Assembly: GCF_000308675.1 (NCBI RefSeq)
Contig: NZ_BAGE01000040.1
Location: 62,001 to 126,000, forward strand
Length of the DNA stretch: 64,000 bases
Origin: Nocardia paucivorans NBRC 100373
Lineage (GTDB): Bacteria > Actinomycetota > Actinomycetes > Mycobacteriales > Mycobacteriaceae
Direction of reading: 5' to 3'
In this document: one piece after another, positions 17,216 to 26,522 of the stretch
Layout: each line of letters begins with the position of its first letter
Numbering within the stretch: the first letter of the stretch is position 1
Translations under genes and position numbers: made by a program
Notes under the pieces: generated by a model
What the model was told of the DNA's origin: nothing
Seen by the model: only the letters and a program-made list of their open reading frames with translations
The model's database searches: none

Positions 17216-17841
17216 GTCCGATGCGGGCGCACGGCGGACGCGAACGCCACATCGGCTTGGACGCCAAGATCGTGGCCGCCCTGGATCGCTTCGGCGAGGC
17301 GCTACAGGTACTCGCCCGGCGCAAGGCCGAAGCGTACGAGTTGTCACCCACACAGATGCGGGTGCTGACCAAGCTCTACACCGGCACACCCCCGGCGGCC
17401 CGCAACTCGGAGCTGGCCCGGGAACTCGATATCACCGAGCCGACCATGAGTGACACCGTCGCCGCCTTGATCCGCAAGGGGCTGCTCGACCGCCGCCGTG
17501 ATCCGCACGACCGCCGCCGACAGCTTCTGGCCCTCACCCGTGCCGGGCGCGATACCGCCGCGGCCGTCGCCAGATGGACCGCGCCGGCGGAGATCGCGCT
17601 CTCCCACCTCGACCAAGCCACGGGTGAACAACTCCTCGATTCACTGCTCGCCGTGCTCGCCGAATTCCATCACGCCGGCCTGAACACCGTCAGCCGCGCC
17701 TGCACCACCTGCCGGCATCTACAGCGCGTTGCCGAACCCGATGGTCGCGGTTATCGATGCGGGCACTACGACACCGCCTTGACCCGTTCCGAACTGCGGG
17801 TCGACTGCGCCGAGCACGTACACCTCGACACCGCGTCCTGA
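17212..17841 (+). CDS. MarR-family regulator with a C-terminal cysteine motif
   Basis: 209 residues. A winged helix-turn-helix (SPTQMRVLTKLY, NSELARELDITEPTMSDTVA, LIRKGLLDRRRDPHDRRRQL) is clear. The C-terminus adds CTTC, a further Cys in YRCGHYD and another in DCAEH, a CxxC...C...C set that could bind a metal or sense redox state and is seen in some actinobacterial MarR proteins. The ATG at 17212 is supported by the coupled leader ORF. It diverges from the monooxygenase operon and is the obvious candidate to control it. Confidence 0.87.
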   Translation: MSPMRAHGGRERHIGLDAKIVAALDRFGEALQVLARRKAEAYELSPTQMRVLTKLYTGTPPAARNSELARELDITEPTMSDTVAALIRKGLLDRRRDPHDRRRQLLALTRAGRDTAAAVARWTAPAEIALSHLDQATGEQLLDSLLAVLAEFHHAGLNTVSRACTTCRHLQRVAEPDGRGYRCGHYDTALTRSELRVDCAEHVHLDTAS

Positions 17842-17978
17842 CACCCCGCGCCCACGATCGACACGATCCGATCGACCGCGGCCGGACCATCACGATCGAC
17901 AACCACCACGATCCCCGAGACGCGAGCGGGAGTACACCGGAAACGGACGGCCCCGGCAACCGGGCTCGCCGGATCAGT

Positions 17979-18440
17979 TCAGCGGTTCGCCGGGTGGTCG
18001 ATCCGGGCGGGGAGCGGGTCCCCCTCGATCGATCCGTGCACGAAGGGTGGTGTCGACCCGGACAGGCTGAGATATCCGTTCACACTCTGTGTGATGGTGA
18101 GACCGTACCCGTCGGAGGTCCGTGTGTAACCGGTACGCGGGCGGGTGTTCCGATCGGTTCGCGTCGTCCGGCCCTGAGCATGCCAGACGTGCATCACCTG
18201 GTCGAAATATCGGTCGGAGGTGTCAGGGGTTGCTCCGATCACCCAGTACGAGATATCGAAGAATTCCAGGGTGGCGTCGGGGTCCTCGTCGAAGGGGAGG
18301 ATGACACCATGGTGGAATCCCGCCATCGGAAAATCCGGATGTTGCAGTGCCAGTGCGGATTCCATGGGTAGTGCACGAAGGGTTTCGGTGAAGTGCCGCA
18401 GCAGTTGCGCGCGGGCCGCGGCCTGGGTCGTCGGTGACAT
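17979..18440 (-). CDS. Small protein of unknown function
   Basis: 153 residues without a signal peptide. It carries AARAQLLRHFTETLRALP, then HHGVILPFDEDPDATLEFFD and SYWVIGATPDTSDRYFDQV. These segments suggest a soluble alpha/beta protein of a family I cannot name. It begins about 50 bases after the DUF1023 hydrolase stop on the same strand and probably forms one unit with it. No catalytic motif is seen. Confidence 0.6.
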   Translation of the reverse strand: MSPTTQAAARAQLLRHFTETLRALPMESALALQHPDFPMAGFHHGVILPFDEDPDATLEFFDISYWVIGATPDTSDRYFDQVMHVWHAQGRTTRTDRNTRPRTGYTRTSDGYGLTITQSVNGYLSLSGSTPPFVHGSIEGDPLPARIDHPANR

Positions 18441-18492
18441 ACGGTCCTCGTTTCGTCGGCGGAAAAGGGGTGCGGGGTCGTTCGCCGCCCGT

Positions 18493-19752
18493 TCAGCGAA
18501 GCAGGTACCCGTGGCCGGTCATGATCAGCCCCAGCTGCCGGTACGACTGGTTGTGGGAACCGAAGTAGTTCGGGGCCGTGTGATCCTCCGGATTCCAACC
18601 CAGCTTCGTTCGACCGGGTGTGGAGTCGGTGCCGAACACCGTGGCGCCGTATGCGGGGTCGGTCGGTGCGGGACCGTGGGTGGCGGGCATCAGCTGAATG
18701 GAGTCGTAACGGGCAATGGTCGCGTACACATGGTCACCGGTGTGCGCGGGATCGACACCGGTCAGCCGGAGCGCCCCGACGTTTTCCACGCCGGTGCCCC
18801 AGCTACCGACGAATACCAAATCGGCGGTGTCGAGTGCGTTCCCGTGTCCGGCCGCATGTCCACCGAGGACACCGCCGTAGGAATGCGCGATGGTGGTGAT
18901 ATGCACGGACTGGCTCCGATTGGTGACGTGCAGTCCCTCGTGATATCGCCGCACTGCCGCCGCGCCCTCCTCCGCGGGTACGGAGGACAGCGTCGCGACC
19001 AGAGAATTCGGATTGTTGTAGGCGCCCCACAGGATAGTTGCCGTCTCCGCGGTCGGGTCGACCGCCAAGGCGGCCTGCCGTAATTGTTTCAGTGATTGCC
19101 GCGCGTAGCCGACACCGCTGCGTCGCCGGAGCGCGCCCACCAGCGCCACTCCCACATTCCGGGCGGTATCGGGGTTGCCGAGTGCGTACACGTACCGGAG
19201 TTCACCGTCGATGTACGACAAATAATGAGACGGGAGGCCTTCCTCGGCCGAATCGAGGAATTGTTGTATCTCTTCTATTCGATCCAGATGGTCCTGGTTT
19301 CCCTCCTCCTCGGCCTTGTCCCGCAACATCATGAGAGTTCGACGGTTGTACTTGTCGCGGTCGAGTTGCGGTATTCCGTCCCGATTCCCGATGAACGGAT
19401 CCGTACGATACCAAGCATCCTTTTCCGCTGCGGAAAGCCCGGACCAGTACTCGTGCAACTGTTTCGGGGTCGTGGGGAGGCCGATGCCCGGTCCCGGCGA
19501 ACCTGCCGGTACAACTTCCGCGTTCAGCGGCCAACGAAACCACCGTGCACCGGTTGTCTCGCTTTCGAGGAGGTTACCGCTCACAAGCCGAAGCCTTTCG
19601 GACGCCCTTCGGTAGATCCCCTCGCCCACGGATACCGCAATATTTCCGGCAACCGACTCCAATCGGTAGGTCAGTTGGGCCTTGAAAATTCCTCGATGGA
19701 ATGGCAGGCTCAGAAAATCTTTTGCGTTCGAAGCCGAATATTCAGAGTTCAT
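18493..19752 (-). CDS. DUF1023 alpha/beta hydrolase
   Basis: 419 residues. The C-terminal half is a DUF1023 alpha/beta hydrolase: TTIAHSYGG carries the nucleophile Ser291, then LVFVGSWGTGVENVGAL and the MTGHGYL end. The N-terminal 170 residues are helical and charged (YWSGLSAAEKDAWY, RIEEIQQFLDSAEEG). Actinobacterial DUF1023 proteins are usually cytoplasmic or secreted hydrolases of unknown substrate. Here the extreme N-terminus (FHRGIFKAQLTYRLES) looks shortened compared with relatives of 500 or more residues, and the ATG at 19752 lacks a good ribosome-binding site, so truncation is possible. Confidence 0.75.
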   Translation of the reverse strand: MNSEYSASNAKDFLSLPFHRGIFKAQLTYRLESVAGNIAVSVGEGIYRRASERLRLVSGNLLESETTGARWFRWPLNAEVVPAGSPGPGIGLPTTPKQLHEYWSGLSAAEKDAWYRTDPFIGNRDGIPQLDRDKYNRRTLMMLRDKAEEEGNQDHLDRIEEIQQFLDSAEEGLPSHYLSYIDGELRYVYALGNPDTARNVGVALVGALRRRSGVGYARQSLKQLRQAALAVDPTAETATILWGAYNNPNSLVATLSSVPAEEGAAAVRRYHEGLHVTNRSQSVHITTIAHSYGGVLGGHAAGHGNALDTADLVFVGSWGTGVENVGALRLTGVDPAHTGDHVYATIARYDSIQLMPATHGPAPTDPAYGATVFGTDSTPGRTKLGWNPEDHTAPNYFGSHNQSYRQLGLIMTGHGYLLR

Positions 19753-19965
19753 GGCTTCGGCACCGCTGCACGACGCGCATGCATCGGACCGTTCTCGTCA
19801 CGGCCGGCCATGAGCAACGAGATGGTGGTATGAACAGAGCGCGACGTTCGACCTCGCATCGAGAGAAACCGCGCTCGTTCGGTCGTTATTCCTTTGCCTA
19901 CGAATAAGTTCCGACTCGAGTGTCGATCGAAGCGAAGCGGTCACTCCTCGAGCATGCCATGGTCG

Positions 19966-21471
19966 TCATCGAATCGATCCGGACAGCGGCCGCAAGCGAA
20001 ACTCCAGATCGGCTGCGCGGGATAGCAATTCGTCGTCATGGCTGATCAACACCACGACGGCTCCGTCGGCCGCCGACTCACGTAGCACAGCCGTGATAGA
20101 GGTCAGATGACGCGCGTCGACCCCGGAGCTGGGTTCGTCGAACACCACGATTCGACGCCCGCTCAGCCGCGCCACCGCGACCATGAGCCGCTGTTGCTGC
20201 CCGCCGGACAATGCGAGGGGGTGACGGTCGTCGAGCCCGACCAAACCGAGGTCCCGAAGCAGTGAGCGCTCGTCGTTCTCAACAGTGGCATCATCCGGCT
20301 TCGACCGACCGACAGCAGATCCACCCACCCCGAGACGTAGTTCCGCGGCGACGCTGTCGGTGAACAGTTGACGTTGCACATCCTGCATGACCAGGGCGGA
20401 AAGGGCGATCCGTCGACGCCGATCCACACGGCGCCCGTCCAGAGTGACTCGTCCGCTGTGGCGTTGCAGACCGGTGAGCACACGGGCCAGTGTGCTCTTC
20501 CCCGCTCCATTGGGTCCGGTGATCGCGGTGACGGCACCGGCCGGGAAATGCGCGGCCGCGATGTCGAGCACCGGACGGCCCTTGCGAGAACAGCGAATAT
20601 CGTGCAGGGCCAGGCCGAGAGCAGCCGACTCGGGTTCGGCCTCCGAATCTTTCGTTTCCGGATGTATCGGTTCGACACCGGGACCGTGACCGTACGCCCG
20701 CGGCAGTGCCGGCGGTACGGGCCTGCCGATCCGCAATCCCTCGGCCGCCCGCACCCGTGGCGGTAGACGAGCGAACTCGGCGCCCGTCCATTCCGTCGCG
20801 ACACGGCCGTCCCGCAGCAGTACGATACGGTCCGCCAGTTCGGCGAGGCCGTGAAGCCGATGTTCGGCGATCACCATGGTGACACCGGCGGCGCGGAGTT
20901 CGGCGATCCACGTGAGGAATCGCGCGACGGCGTGCGCGGACAGGTTGGCGGTGGGTTCGTCCAGGAGCACCACCGCGGGCCGATGGGCGGTGGCCGCGGC
21001 ACAGGCGACCTGCTGTTGTTGGCCGCCGGAGAGCTCTGTCAGGCGACGGCCCGCCAGGTCGTTCAGATGATGCTCGACGAGGGTGGCGGCGACCCGATCG
21101 CGGATCAGATCGGGTGGTGCACCGAAATTCTCCAGGGCGAAGGCCGTCTCGGCGGCGACGGTGTCGGCGAAGAACTGGCGGCGGGGATGTTGCAGGACGG
21201 TCCCGGTACGTCGGCCGATGACATCCGGGCTCAGCTCGACGATCGGCTCGCCGTCGAGTCGAACGGTGCCCTCGAGGACCCCTCGGTGAAAGTGCGGCAC
21301 AAGCCCGTTCACGAGTCGTAGTACGGTGCTCTTTCCCGAACCGCTCCCCCCACACAGCACCACGGTCTGCCCTCGCTCGATCCGCAGGTTCAGTCCGTTC
21401 AGGGTCGGCGCGGCAGCACCGGCGTAACGCCAACTCACCTCGGCGATTTCGATCATGGGTTCGGCTACCAC
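19966..21471 (-). CDS. Fused double ATPase of an ECF importer
   Basis: 501 residues with two complete ABC ATPase domains. Domain 1 has Walker A GGSGSGKS, Q-loop VLQHPRRQFF, signature LSGGQQQQ and Walker B VVLLDEPT. Domain 2 has GPNGAGKS, MQDVQRQLF, LSGGQQQR and IVVFDEPSS. A linker of about 40 residues joins them. This is an EcfA1-EcfA2 fusion that powers the EcfT/S module. The GTG at 21471 follows GGGGGA and overlaps the ecfT stop region. It is last in the transporter unit. Confidence 0.9.
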   Translation of the reverse strand: MVAEPMIEIAEVSWRYAGAAAPTLNGLNLRIERGQTVVLCGGSGSGKSTVLRLVNGLVPHFHRGVLEGTVRLDGEPIVELSPDVIGRRTGTVLQHPRRQFFADTVAAETAFALENFGAPPDLIRDRVAATLVEHHLNDLAGRRLTELSGGQQQQVACAAATAHRPAVVLLDEPTANLSAHAVARFLTWIAELRAAGVTMVIAEHRLHGLAELADRIVLLRDGRVATEWTGAEFARLPPRVRAAEGLRIGRPVPPALPRAYGHGPGVEPIHPETKDSEAEPESAALGLALHDIRCSRKGRPVLDIAAAHFPAGAVTAITGPNGAGKSTLARVLTGLQRHSGRVTLDGRRVDRRRRIALSALVMQDVQRQLFTDSVAAELRLGVGGSAVGRSKPDDATVENDERSLLRDLGLVGLDDRHPLALSGGQQQRLMVAVARLSGRRIVVFDEPSSGVDARHLTSITAVLRESAADGAVVVLISHDDELLSRAADLEFRLRPLSGSIR

Positions 21472-22223
21472 AGCACAGTCCCCCCGGCCAGTAGGGCGAC
21501 GAACAAGGTGACCATCGCATCGGCGATCCCGAACCGGGGCGGATACATGCTCGTGGGCCGGGCGCGAGAACCCAGGCCGCGCAACAGCGCCGAGGCCGAA
21601 AGATCCTCGGATGCCCGCAGGCTCGACGCGATGAGCGGTATGGTGAAGTACTCGATCCCTCGAATGGGATCTCCGAACAGGCCGAGGCCGCGTAACCGCA
21701 TGGCATCGCGCACCGCGCGCGCCTCGGCGATCACGGTCGGGACGAAACGCAGCATCACCGCCCCGGATACCGTAAGTCCACGGGGAATGCGGGCCGCGCG
21801 TAACGCGGCGGTGAACTCACTCGGCGTGGTGGTACGCACCAGATGCGCGACAACCCCCGTGACCACGAGAAAACGCAAGGTATAGGAGGCGAATACGCCG
21901 ACGACCCCGATCAGCGGATGAACCACCACCCGCGGTAGCAGATAGGCGAGGGACGCGGCGACCGCGGCCACCGCGAGCAGCCCGGCCCCCCGGGTCCAGG
22001 CACGTTCGACGAGGGCGAGCACCACCGCCAGGCCGAGGGCGGCCGGAACGAAGACCGCACCGCCCGGAGCCATGACCGTCACCGAGGTGACGAGGACGAG
22101 ACCGACCTTCGTACGCGGATCGAGCCTCGCACCGGGCGGAGCCGGGTGTGCCTTTTTCGGTGCCCGGGCCGTCTCGGCGCCCGAGGAGTCCGACACCTTG
22201 TCGGTGATGTCGGAACCCGTCAC
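21465..22223 (-). CDS. ecfT: ECF transporter transmembrane component EcfT
   Basis: 252 residues with several transmembrane helices (VGLVLVTSVTVMAPGGAVF, FASYTLRFLVVTGVVAHLV) and the two coupling-helix signatures, seen as RDAMRLRGLG and ALLRGLGS, that contact the ATPases. EcfT joins the ATPase pair to the substrate-binding S component. The GTG at 22223 overlaps the S-component stop (GTGA). A 35-residue polar N-terminal extension precedes helix 1. It belongs to the metallophore transport unit by position and coupling. Confidence 0.88.
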   Translation of the reverse strand: MTGSDITDKVSDSSGAETARAPKKAHPAPPGARLDPRTKVGLVLVTSVTVMAPGGAVFVPAALGLAVVLALVERAWTRGAGLLAVAAVAASLAYLLPRVVVHPLIGVVGVFASYTLRFLVVTGVVAHLVRTTTPSEFTAALRAARIPRGLTVSGAVMLRFVPTVIAEARAVRDAMRLRGLGLFGDPIRGIEYFTIPLIASSLRASEDLSASALLRGLGSRARPTSMYPPRFGIADAMVTLFVALLAGGTVLW

Positions 22224-22855
22224 GCCAACCCCGCCTTCTCGAAATGTTTCCGCAGCATTCGTGATCCCAGCCACCCACCGAGTAGGCCGAACAGAAGGGT
22301 GGAGGCGCTGAATACGCCCAGAACGATCGGCGACAGCAGGTCGTTCATCTGTTCGATGTAGGCCTGGCCCATCTGCTGCATGGCCGGATCGGCGAAATAC
22401 TCGTCGCGGGCGTAGAAGATGGGCAACAGCGGGGTGCAGTACCAAAGCGAGTAGACGGTGTAGGCGAGCACACCCATCCGGCGGGAGCGGTAACCACCGA
22501 ACCACAGCACGATCTCGGCGAGCAGCGCGCACAACAGGGTGATCGGAAGACCCACCGGCGGATGCCCGATGAGTGTCATCAATCCGGAGGTGATCGCCGC
22601 GAAGATCACCACCATGCCCGTGTGGCGCACCCGGGTGAGGAACAACATGAAGGGCACACCGCCGGCGACGATACCGGCCGCCAATGCCACCAACATGACC
22701 ACCGGATTGAGGAATCCGAACGCATTGATCGCGAATACGATCACGACGTAGAGCGCGGCGAAGATTCCGATGGTGATGAGATCCTGGGCACTCATCCGGA
22801 GGTCGATACGGCGATCGACCTCGGAGACAACGGTTCCGGACCGGTCGAGACTCAC
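22220..22855 (-). CDS. ECF substrate-binding S component, MptD/Trep_Strep-like
   Basis: 211 residues with five or six hydrophobic helices (LITIGIFAALYVVIVFAIN, PVVMLVALAAGIVAGGVPFM) and a C-terminal GLLGGWLGSRMLRKHFEKAG. Length and helix pattern match the MptD/Trep_Strep-type S components of unknown ligand. The GTG at 22855 overlaps the preceding ABC gene. Similar ECF modules sit beside yersiniabactin-like synthetases such as the equibactin locus of Streptococcus equi, so a metal-chelate ligand is inferred rather than a vitamin. Confidence 0.8.
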   Translation of the reverse strand: MSLDRSGTVVSEVDRRIDLRMSAQDLITIGIFAALYVVIVFAINAFGFLNPVVMLVALAAGIVAGGVPFMLFLTRVRHTGMVVIFAAITSGLMTLIGHPPVGLPITLLCALLAEIVLWFGGYRSRRMGVLAYTVYSLWYCTPLLPIFYARDEYFADPAMQQMGQAYIEQMNDLLSPIVLGVFSASTLLFGLLGGWLGSRMLRKHFEKAGLA

Positions 22856-24615
22856 CGGGCACCCGCCGATACGTCGGAACGTAGCTGCCAGCCGCGGGCA
22901 CGGCGGCGTTCCCGCCAGAACCGGGCGTAGGTTCCGTCGCGGGTGAGCAGTTCATCGTGGGTTCCGCGCTCGGTGATCCGGCCACCGTCGAGCACCAGGA
23001 TCTGATCGGCCGCCGCGACCGTGGACAGACGATGGGCGACCACCACGACGGTGCGGTCGCGGGCCAGTTCGGCGATGGCATCGGCCACGGCGGCCTCGTT
23101 GACGGCGTCCAATGCCGCGGTGGCCTCGTCGAACAGGACGATCGGCGCGTCCTTCAACAGCGCCCGGGCAATGGAGACCCGTTGTTTCTCACCACCGGAG
23201 AGGGTGGATCCGGCCTCGCCGACCCGGGTGTTCCAGCCGTCGGGCAGCCGTTCGATCACCTCGTCCAAGCGGGCGATCCGCGCGACACGGTCCAGGTCCG
23301 CGTCGGTGGCGTCGGGATCGGCCATGCGCAGGTTCTCGGCAATGGTGCCCTCGAACAGGTACACCTCTTGGAAGACCTGGGCGGTCATACGGGCCACGGC
23401 GGCGCTACCCAGGTCGCGGACGTCGTGGCCGCCGATACGGACCGCGCCGGCCTCGGTGTCGAAGAAGCGTCCGATGAGTTTGAGCACGGTGCTCTTCCCG
23501 GCGCCGGACGGGCCGACGATCGCGGTGAGTGTGCCCGACGGGAGTCGGGCATCGATACCGTCGAGGACGGTACGGTCGTCGTATCCGAATCGCACTCCGC
23601 GCAGTTCGATGTCGTATCCGGACGGTTCGGCCGGCTGCGCGGGCTCGGGCAACCGGGGTTCGGTGAGCAGGGCACGCACCCGCCGAATGGCGTCGGCGTT
23701 CACCTGGACGTGGCCGGCGAGATCACCCAACTGGGCCAGGGGATCGAGCAGACGCAGGGTGATGATCAGCAGGCCCACCATGGACGGCACGGCCAGGCTG
23801 CCGTCCACCGCGAATGCCACGGTCAGCGCGATCGCCGCGGTCATCACCAGTTGCACGGTGCCGTAGAACACCATCAATCCCCGGGCTCCGCCGATGGTGA
23901 GCTTGGACTGCGATTCCCGCTGCCGATCCAGTGCGGCGCCCAAGGCACCCAGATCCGGGCGACCCAGAGCGCCGTAGGCACGCAGAACCGGCTGCTGCCG
24001 CGCGAATTCCACGATGCGGGAGGCGGATACGCCGATATCGTGCTCGTGCTCCTCGTCGTTTCGGGAGATGGCGCCCATGAGCAGCCGCAATGCCAGAGCA
24101 CACAGCAGCGCGCCCACCGTGAACGTCAGGCCGATCCGCCAATCGAGCAGATAACTGCCGGCCACCATGGTGGCCGGCGCGACGACACCGACCACCACAT
24201 AACGCAGCAGATGCGCGGGCAGGTCGGCGACATCGACCGTGTTCTTGCTCAGCAGACGCGCGACGGGGCCGGTGCGGTCGGCGCGGAACCAGCCGATCGG
24301 CAGTACGGCCAGGTGATCGCCGATACGACGGTGGAAACCGGTGAGCACATCGGTGCCGAGGCGGTAACCCAGTGATGCGCTCCAGGCCAGCAGCGCATGG
24401 TGTACCACGACGACGGCGACGAGCGCACCGATCCACAGCAGCGCCCGGTCCCGGTCCGGCGGTGTCTGCGCCAGCGCCGCGACGAGCGGGACCACGAACA
24501 GGAATCCGAGCCCTTGGAGTACGCCCTGACCGACCAGCAGCACCAGCATGGTGCGCAGATGCCGACGGCCCGGGGGGTCGAGCAGTTCGAGCAGGTAGCG
24601 AATCATGGTGCTCAT
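22852..24615 (-). CDS. ABC half-transporter, YbtQ/IrtB-like
   Basis: 587 residues: a six-helix exporter-type membrane domain (about 1-310) followed by an ATPase with GPSGAGKS, the Q-loop region QVFQEVYLFEGT, LSGGEKQR and IVLFDEAT. It forms a heterodimer with the preceding ABC half-transporter. YbtP/YbtQ and IrtA/IrtB have an exporter fold but import metal-siderophores, so the direction cannot be read from the fold. The ATG at 24615 overlaps the previous stop (ATGA) and its own stop overlaps the ECF S gene. Confidence 0.9.
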   Translation of the reverse strand: MSTMIRYLLELLDPPGRRHLRTMLVLLVGQGVLQGLGFLFVVPLVAALAQTPPDRDRALLWIGALVAVVVVHHALLAWSASLGYRLGTDVLTGFHRRIGDHLAVLPIGWFRADRTGPVARLLSKNTVDVADLPAHLLRYVVVGVVAPATMVAGSYLLDWRIGLTFTVGALLCALALRLLMGAISRNDEEHEHDIGVSASRIVEFARQQPVLRAYGALGRPDLGALGAALDRQRESQSKLTIGGARGLMVFYGTVQLVMTAAIALTVAFAVDGSLAVPSMVGLLIITLRLLDPLAQLGDLAGHVQVNADAIRRVRALLTEPRLPEPAQPAEPSGYDIELRGVRFGYDDRTVLDGIDARLPSGTLTAIVGPSGAGKSTVLKLIGRFFDTEAGAVRIGGHDVRDLGSAAVARMTAQVFQEVYLFEGTIAENLRMADPDATDADLDRVARIARLDEVIERLPDGWNTRVGEAGSTLSGGEKQRVSIARALLKDAPIVLFDEATAALDAVNEAAVADAIAELARDRTVVVVAHRLSTVAAADQILVLDGGRITERGTHDELLTRDGTYARFWRERRRARGWQLRSDVSAGAR

Positions 24616-26396
24616 CGGTCGGTTCCTCTCCGGACGGTCTCTCCCGCACGTGCGCGTCGGTCGTGCTCCCACAGGCGGGCGTAGAGCCCGTCGCGGGCGA
24701 GTAGTTCGTCGTGTGTGCCTTGTTCGACGATTCGGCCACCGTCGAGGACCACGATGCGATCCGCGCTCCGAATGGTGGAGAGCCGGTGTGCGATCACCAG
24801 CACGGTGCGGTCGCGTGCCACCTCGCTCAGGGCATCCTGGATCCGGGCCTCGTTCTCCGGGTCGGCGGCGGCGGTGGCCTCGTCCAGGACCAGGACGGGA
24901 CGGTCGGCCAGGATGGCGCGGGCGATACAGATGCGCTGTTGTTGCCCCCCGGACGGCTGCACGTCGGTTCCCACGACGGCGTCGTAGCCACCAGGTTGCT
25001 CCTCGATCCAGTCGGCGATCTGCGCCTTGCGGGCCGCCGCCCGGACCGCGGCGTCATCGGCGTCGGGACGACCGAGCCGGATATTGTCGCGAATGCTCGT
25101 CCGCAGCAGAGTCGCGTCCTGGAAGACGAAGGCGACATGGTGATAGAGCTCCGCAGGGGCCATCCGTCGAATGTCGACCCCGTACAGCTCGACCGAACCC
25201 GCCACCGGATCGGCGAAGCGCGGCAGCAGTTTGGCGAGGGTGGATTTCCCCGCCCCGGAGGGGCCGACCAGGGCGGTCACGGTACCGGCGTGCAGTTCCA
25301 GGTCGATTCCGTCGAGGGCGACGGTATCGCCGTAACCGAAGCGCACCCCGGAGAGTCGGACCACGGGCCCGTCGTGGTTCGGGTCCGGCGTGATCGGATC
25401 GTCCGGGACGGGTAGTTCCGGGGCGGACAGCAGATCACGAATACCGCGGGCCACGTCCAATGCGGCGGCGAGCTGATTCGCGGACATCAGCACGACCATG
25501 ATCCCGGCGGTGACGACCGTGGCGAACACCAGAACCGCGAGAAAATCCGGCAACGGCAGTCGTCCGTCGAGGGTGAGCAGCCCACCACCGGTGGCGACCA
25601 CCACCAGGATGCTCGGCGGCGACACCATGATCTCGGCGATCGCTCCGGCGATACCGGTGGATTTGGCCCATTCGTGGAAGAAATGGGCGAACTCGCGCGA
25701 TATCTGCCGGAACCGCAGGGTGGTGGAGCCGGGGGCGCCGAAGCTCTTCACCACCCCGATACCGTTGACGAATTCCACGGCAGCGCCGTTCAGTTGCTCC
25801 AGTCGACGCAGGTATTCCGGGTATTTCGTGCCTGCGTCCGACATGGCCCATTGGTAGACGGCCAGGCCCACCACCACGGGCAGCAGTGTGAGCAGAGCCA
25901 TGCGCCAATCGACGAAGAACAGATAGCCCACGGCGACCACCGGTGGCACCGCCGCGGCGGTGATCTCCACGATGGAATGGGCGATGAGCCGGTGCAGGGC
26001 GGCGACATCGTCCTCGACGGTCTTCTTGACGATGCCGGAGTTGCGATCGGTGAACCAGGACAACGGTACCCGACTCAGTTTGCCGAGCAACTGCCGACGG
26101 ATACCGAACGACACCTCGATCTCGGCGAGATGAGTGAGCACCCCCGCCCCGAATATCCCGAGCTGTCGTACCGCGAGCGCGATGAGGGCGACGACGATGA
26201 TCGGCCAGACATCGGTGTCGCCGCGCAGCATACGGCGAGCGATCTCGACGACCGCGATGAGAGGCGCCATTCCGGCGATGGCACAAACGGCGGCCAACAG
26301 CGCGCAACCGGTCAGAGTGAGACGGGCACCGGTGAACACCGAGGGCGCCCGCTTCACCTCGGTCGACGGGGCGGCCTCGGTGGTAGGTGCAGACAT
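24612..26396 (-). CDS. ABC half-transporter, YbtP/IrtA-like
   Basis: 594 residues: an N-terminal membrane domain (LTGCALLAAVCAIAGMAPL, then PVVAVGYLFFVDWRMALL) and a C-terminal ATPase with GPSGAGKS, VFQDATLL, PSGGQQQR and VLVLDEAT. It has no siderophore-interacting reductase domain of the IrtA type. It is first in the transport unit; the ATG at 26396 follows GAAGGG by five bases and lies 52 bases from a Zur-like box. It probably forms a heterodimer with the next gene product to move the metallophore. Confidence 0.9.
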   Translation of the reverse strand: MSAPTTEAAPSTEVKRAPSVFTGARLTLTGCALLAAVCAIAGMAPLIAVVEIARRMLRGDTDVWPIIVVALIALAVRQLGIFGAGVLTHLAEIEVSFGIRRQLLGKLSRVPLSWFTDRNSGIVKKTVEDDVAALHRLIAHSIVEITAAAVPPVVAVGYLFFVDWRMALLTLLPVVVGLAVYQWAMSDAGTKYPEYLRRLEQLNGAAVEFVNGIGVVKSFGAPGSTTLRFRQISREFAHFFHEWAKSTGIAGAIAEIMVSPPSILVVVATGGGLLTLDGRLPLPDFLAVLVFATVVTAGIMVVLMSANQLAAALDVARGIRDLLSAPELPVPDDPITPDPNHDGPVVRLSGVRFGYGDTVALDGIDLELHAGTVTALVGPSGAGKSTLAKLLPRFADPVAGSVELYGVDIRRMAPAELYHHVAFVFQDATLLRTSIRDNIRLGRPDADDAAVRAAARKAQIADWIEEQPGGYDAVVGTDVQPSGGQQQRICIARAILADRPVLVLDEATAAADPENEARIQDALSEVARDRTVLVIAHRLSTIRSADRIVVLDGGRIVEQGTHDELLARDGLYARLWEHDRRARAGETVRRGTDR

Positions 26397-26448
26397 GGAA
26401 ACCCTTCGAGCGCAGGCCGGTTGGTGAACATACCGGCAGTAAAGATAA

Positions 26449-26463
26449 TGAAATCTATTTTCA
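26449..26463 (-). promoter_or_regulatory. Zur-like box upstream of the transporter unit
   Basis: On the minus strand the site reads TGAAAATAGATTTCA, with inverted TGAAA/TTTCA arms and 12 of 15 matches to the TGAAAATCATTTTCA-type sequence I recall for actinobacterial Zur. It lies in a conspicuously AT-rich 126-bp gap between the thioesterase stop and the ABC start and overlaps a possible -35 (TTGAAA). A related box is found upstream of the first synthetase. Confidence 0.55.
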
Positions 26464-26522
26464 ACCGAATTCTAATCGACCGCTCATCCCTTCGGCAGGC
26501 GGCTCACCACCCGCCCCCGGTC

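Noticed and set aside
21465..23081. 538-codon frame covering ecfT and upstream sequence
   Set aside because: Only the last 252 codons look like EcfT; the upstream part is out of frame with the S component and the ABC gene, which are well supported.
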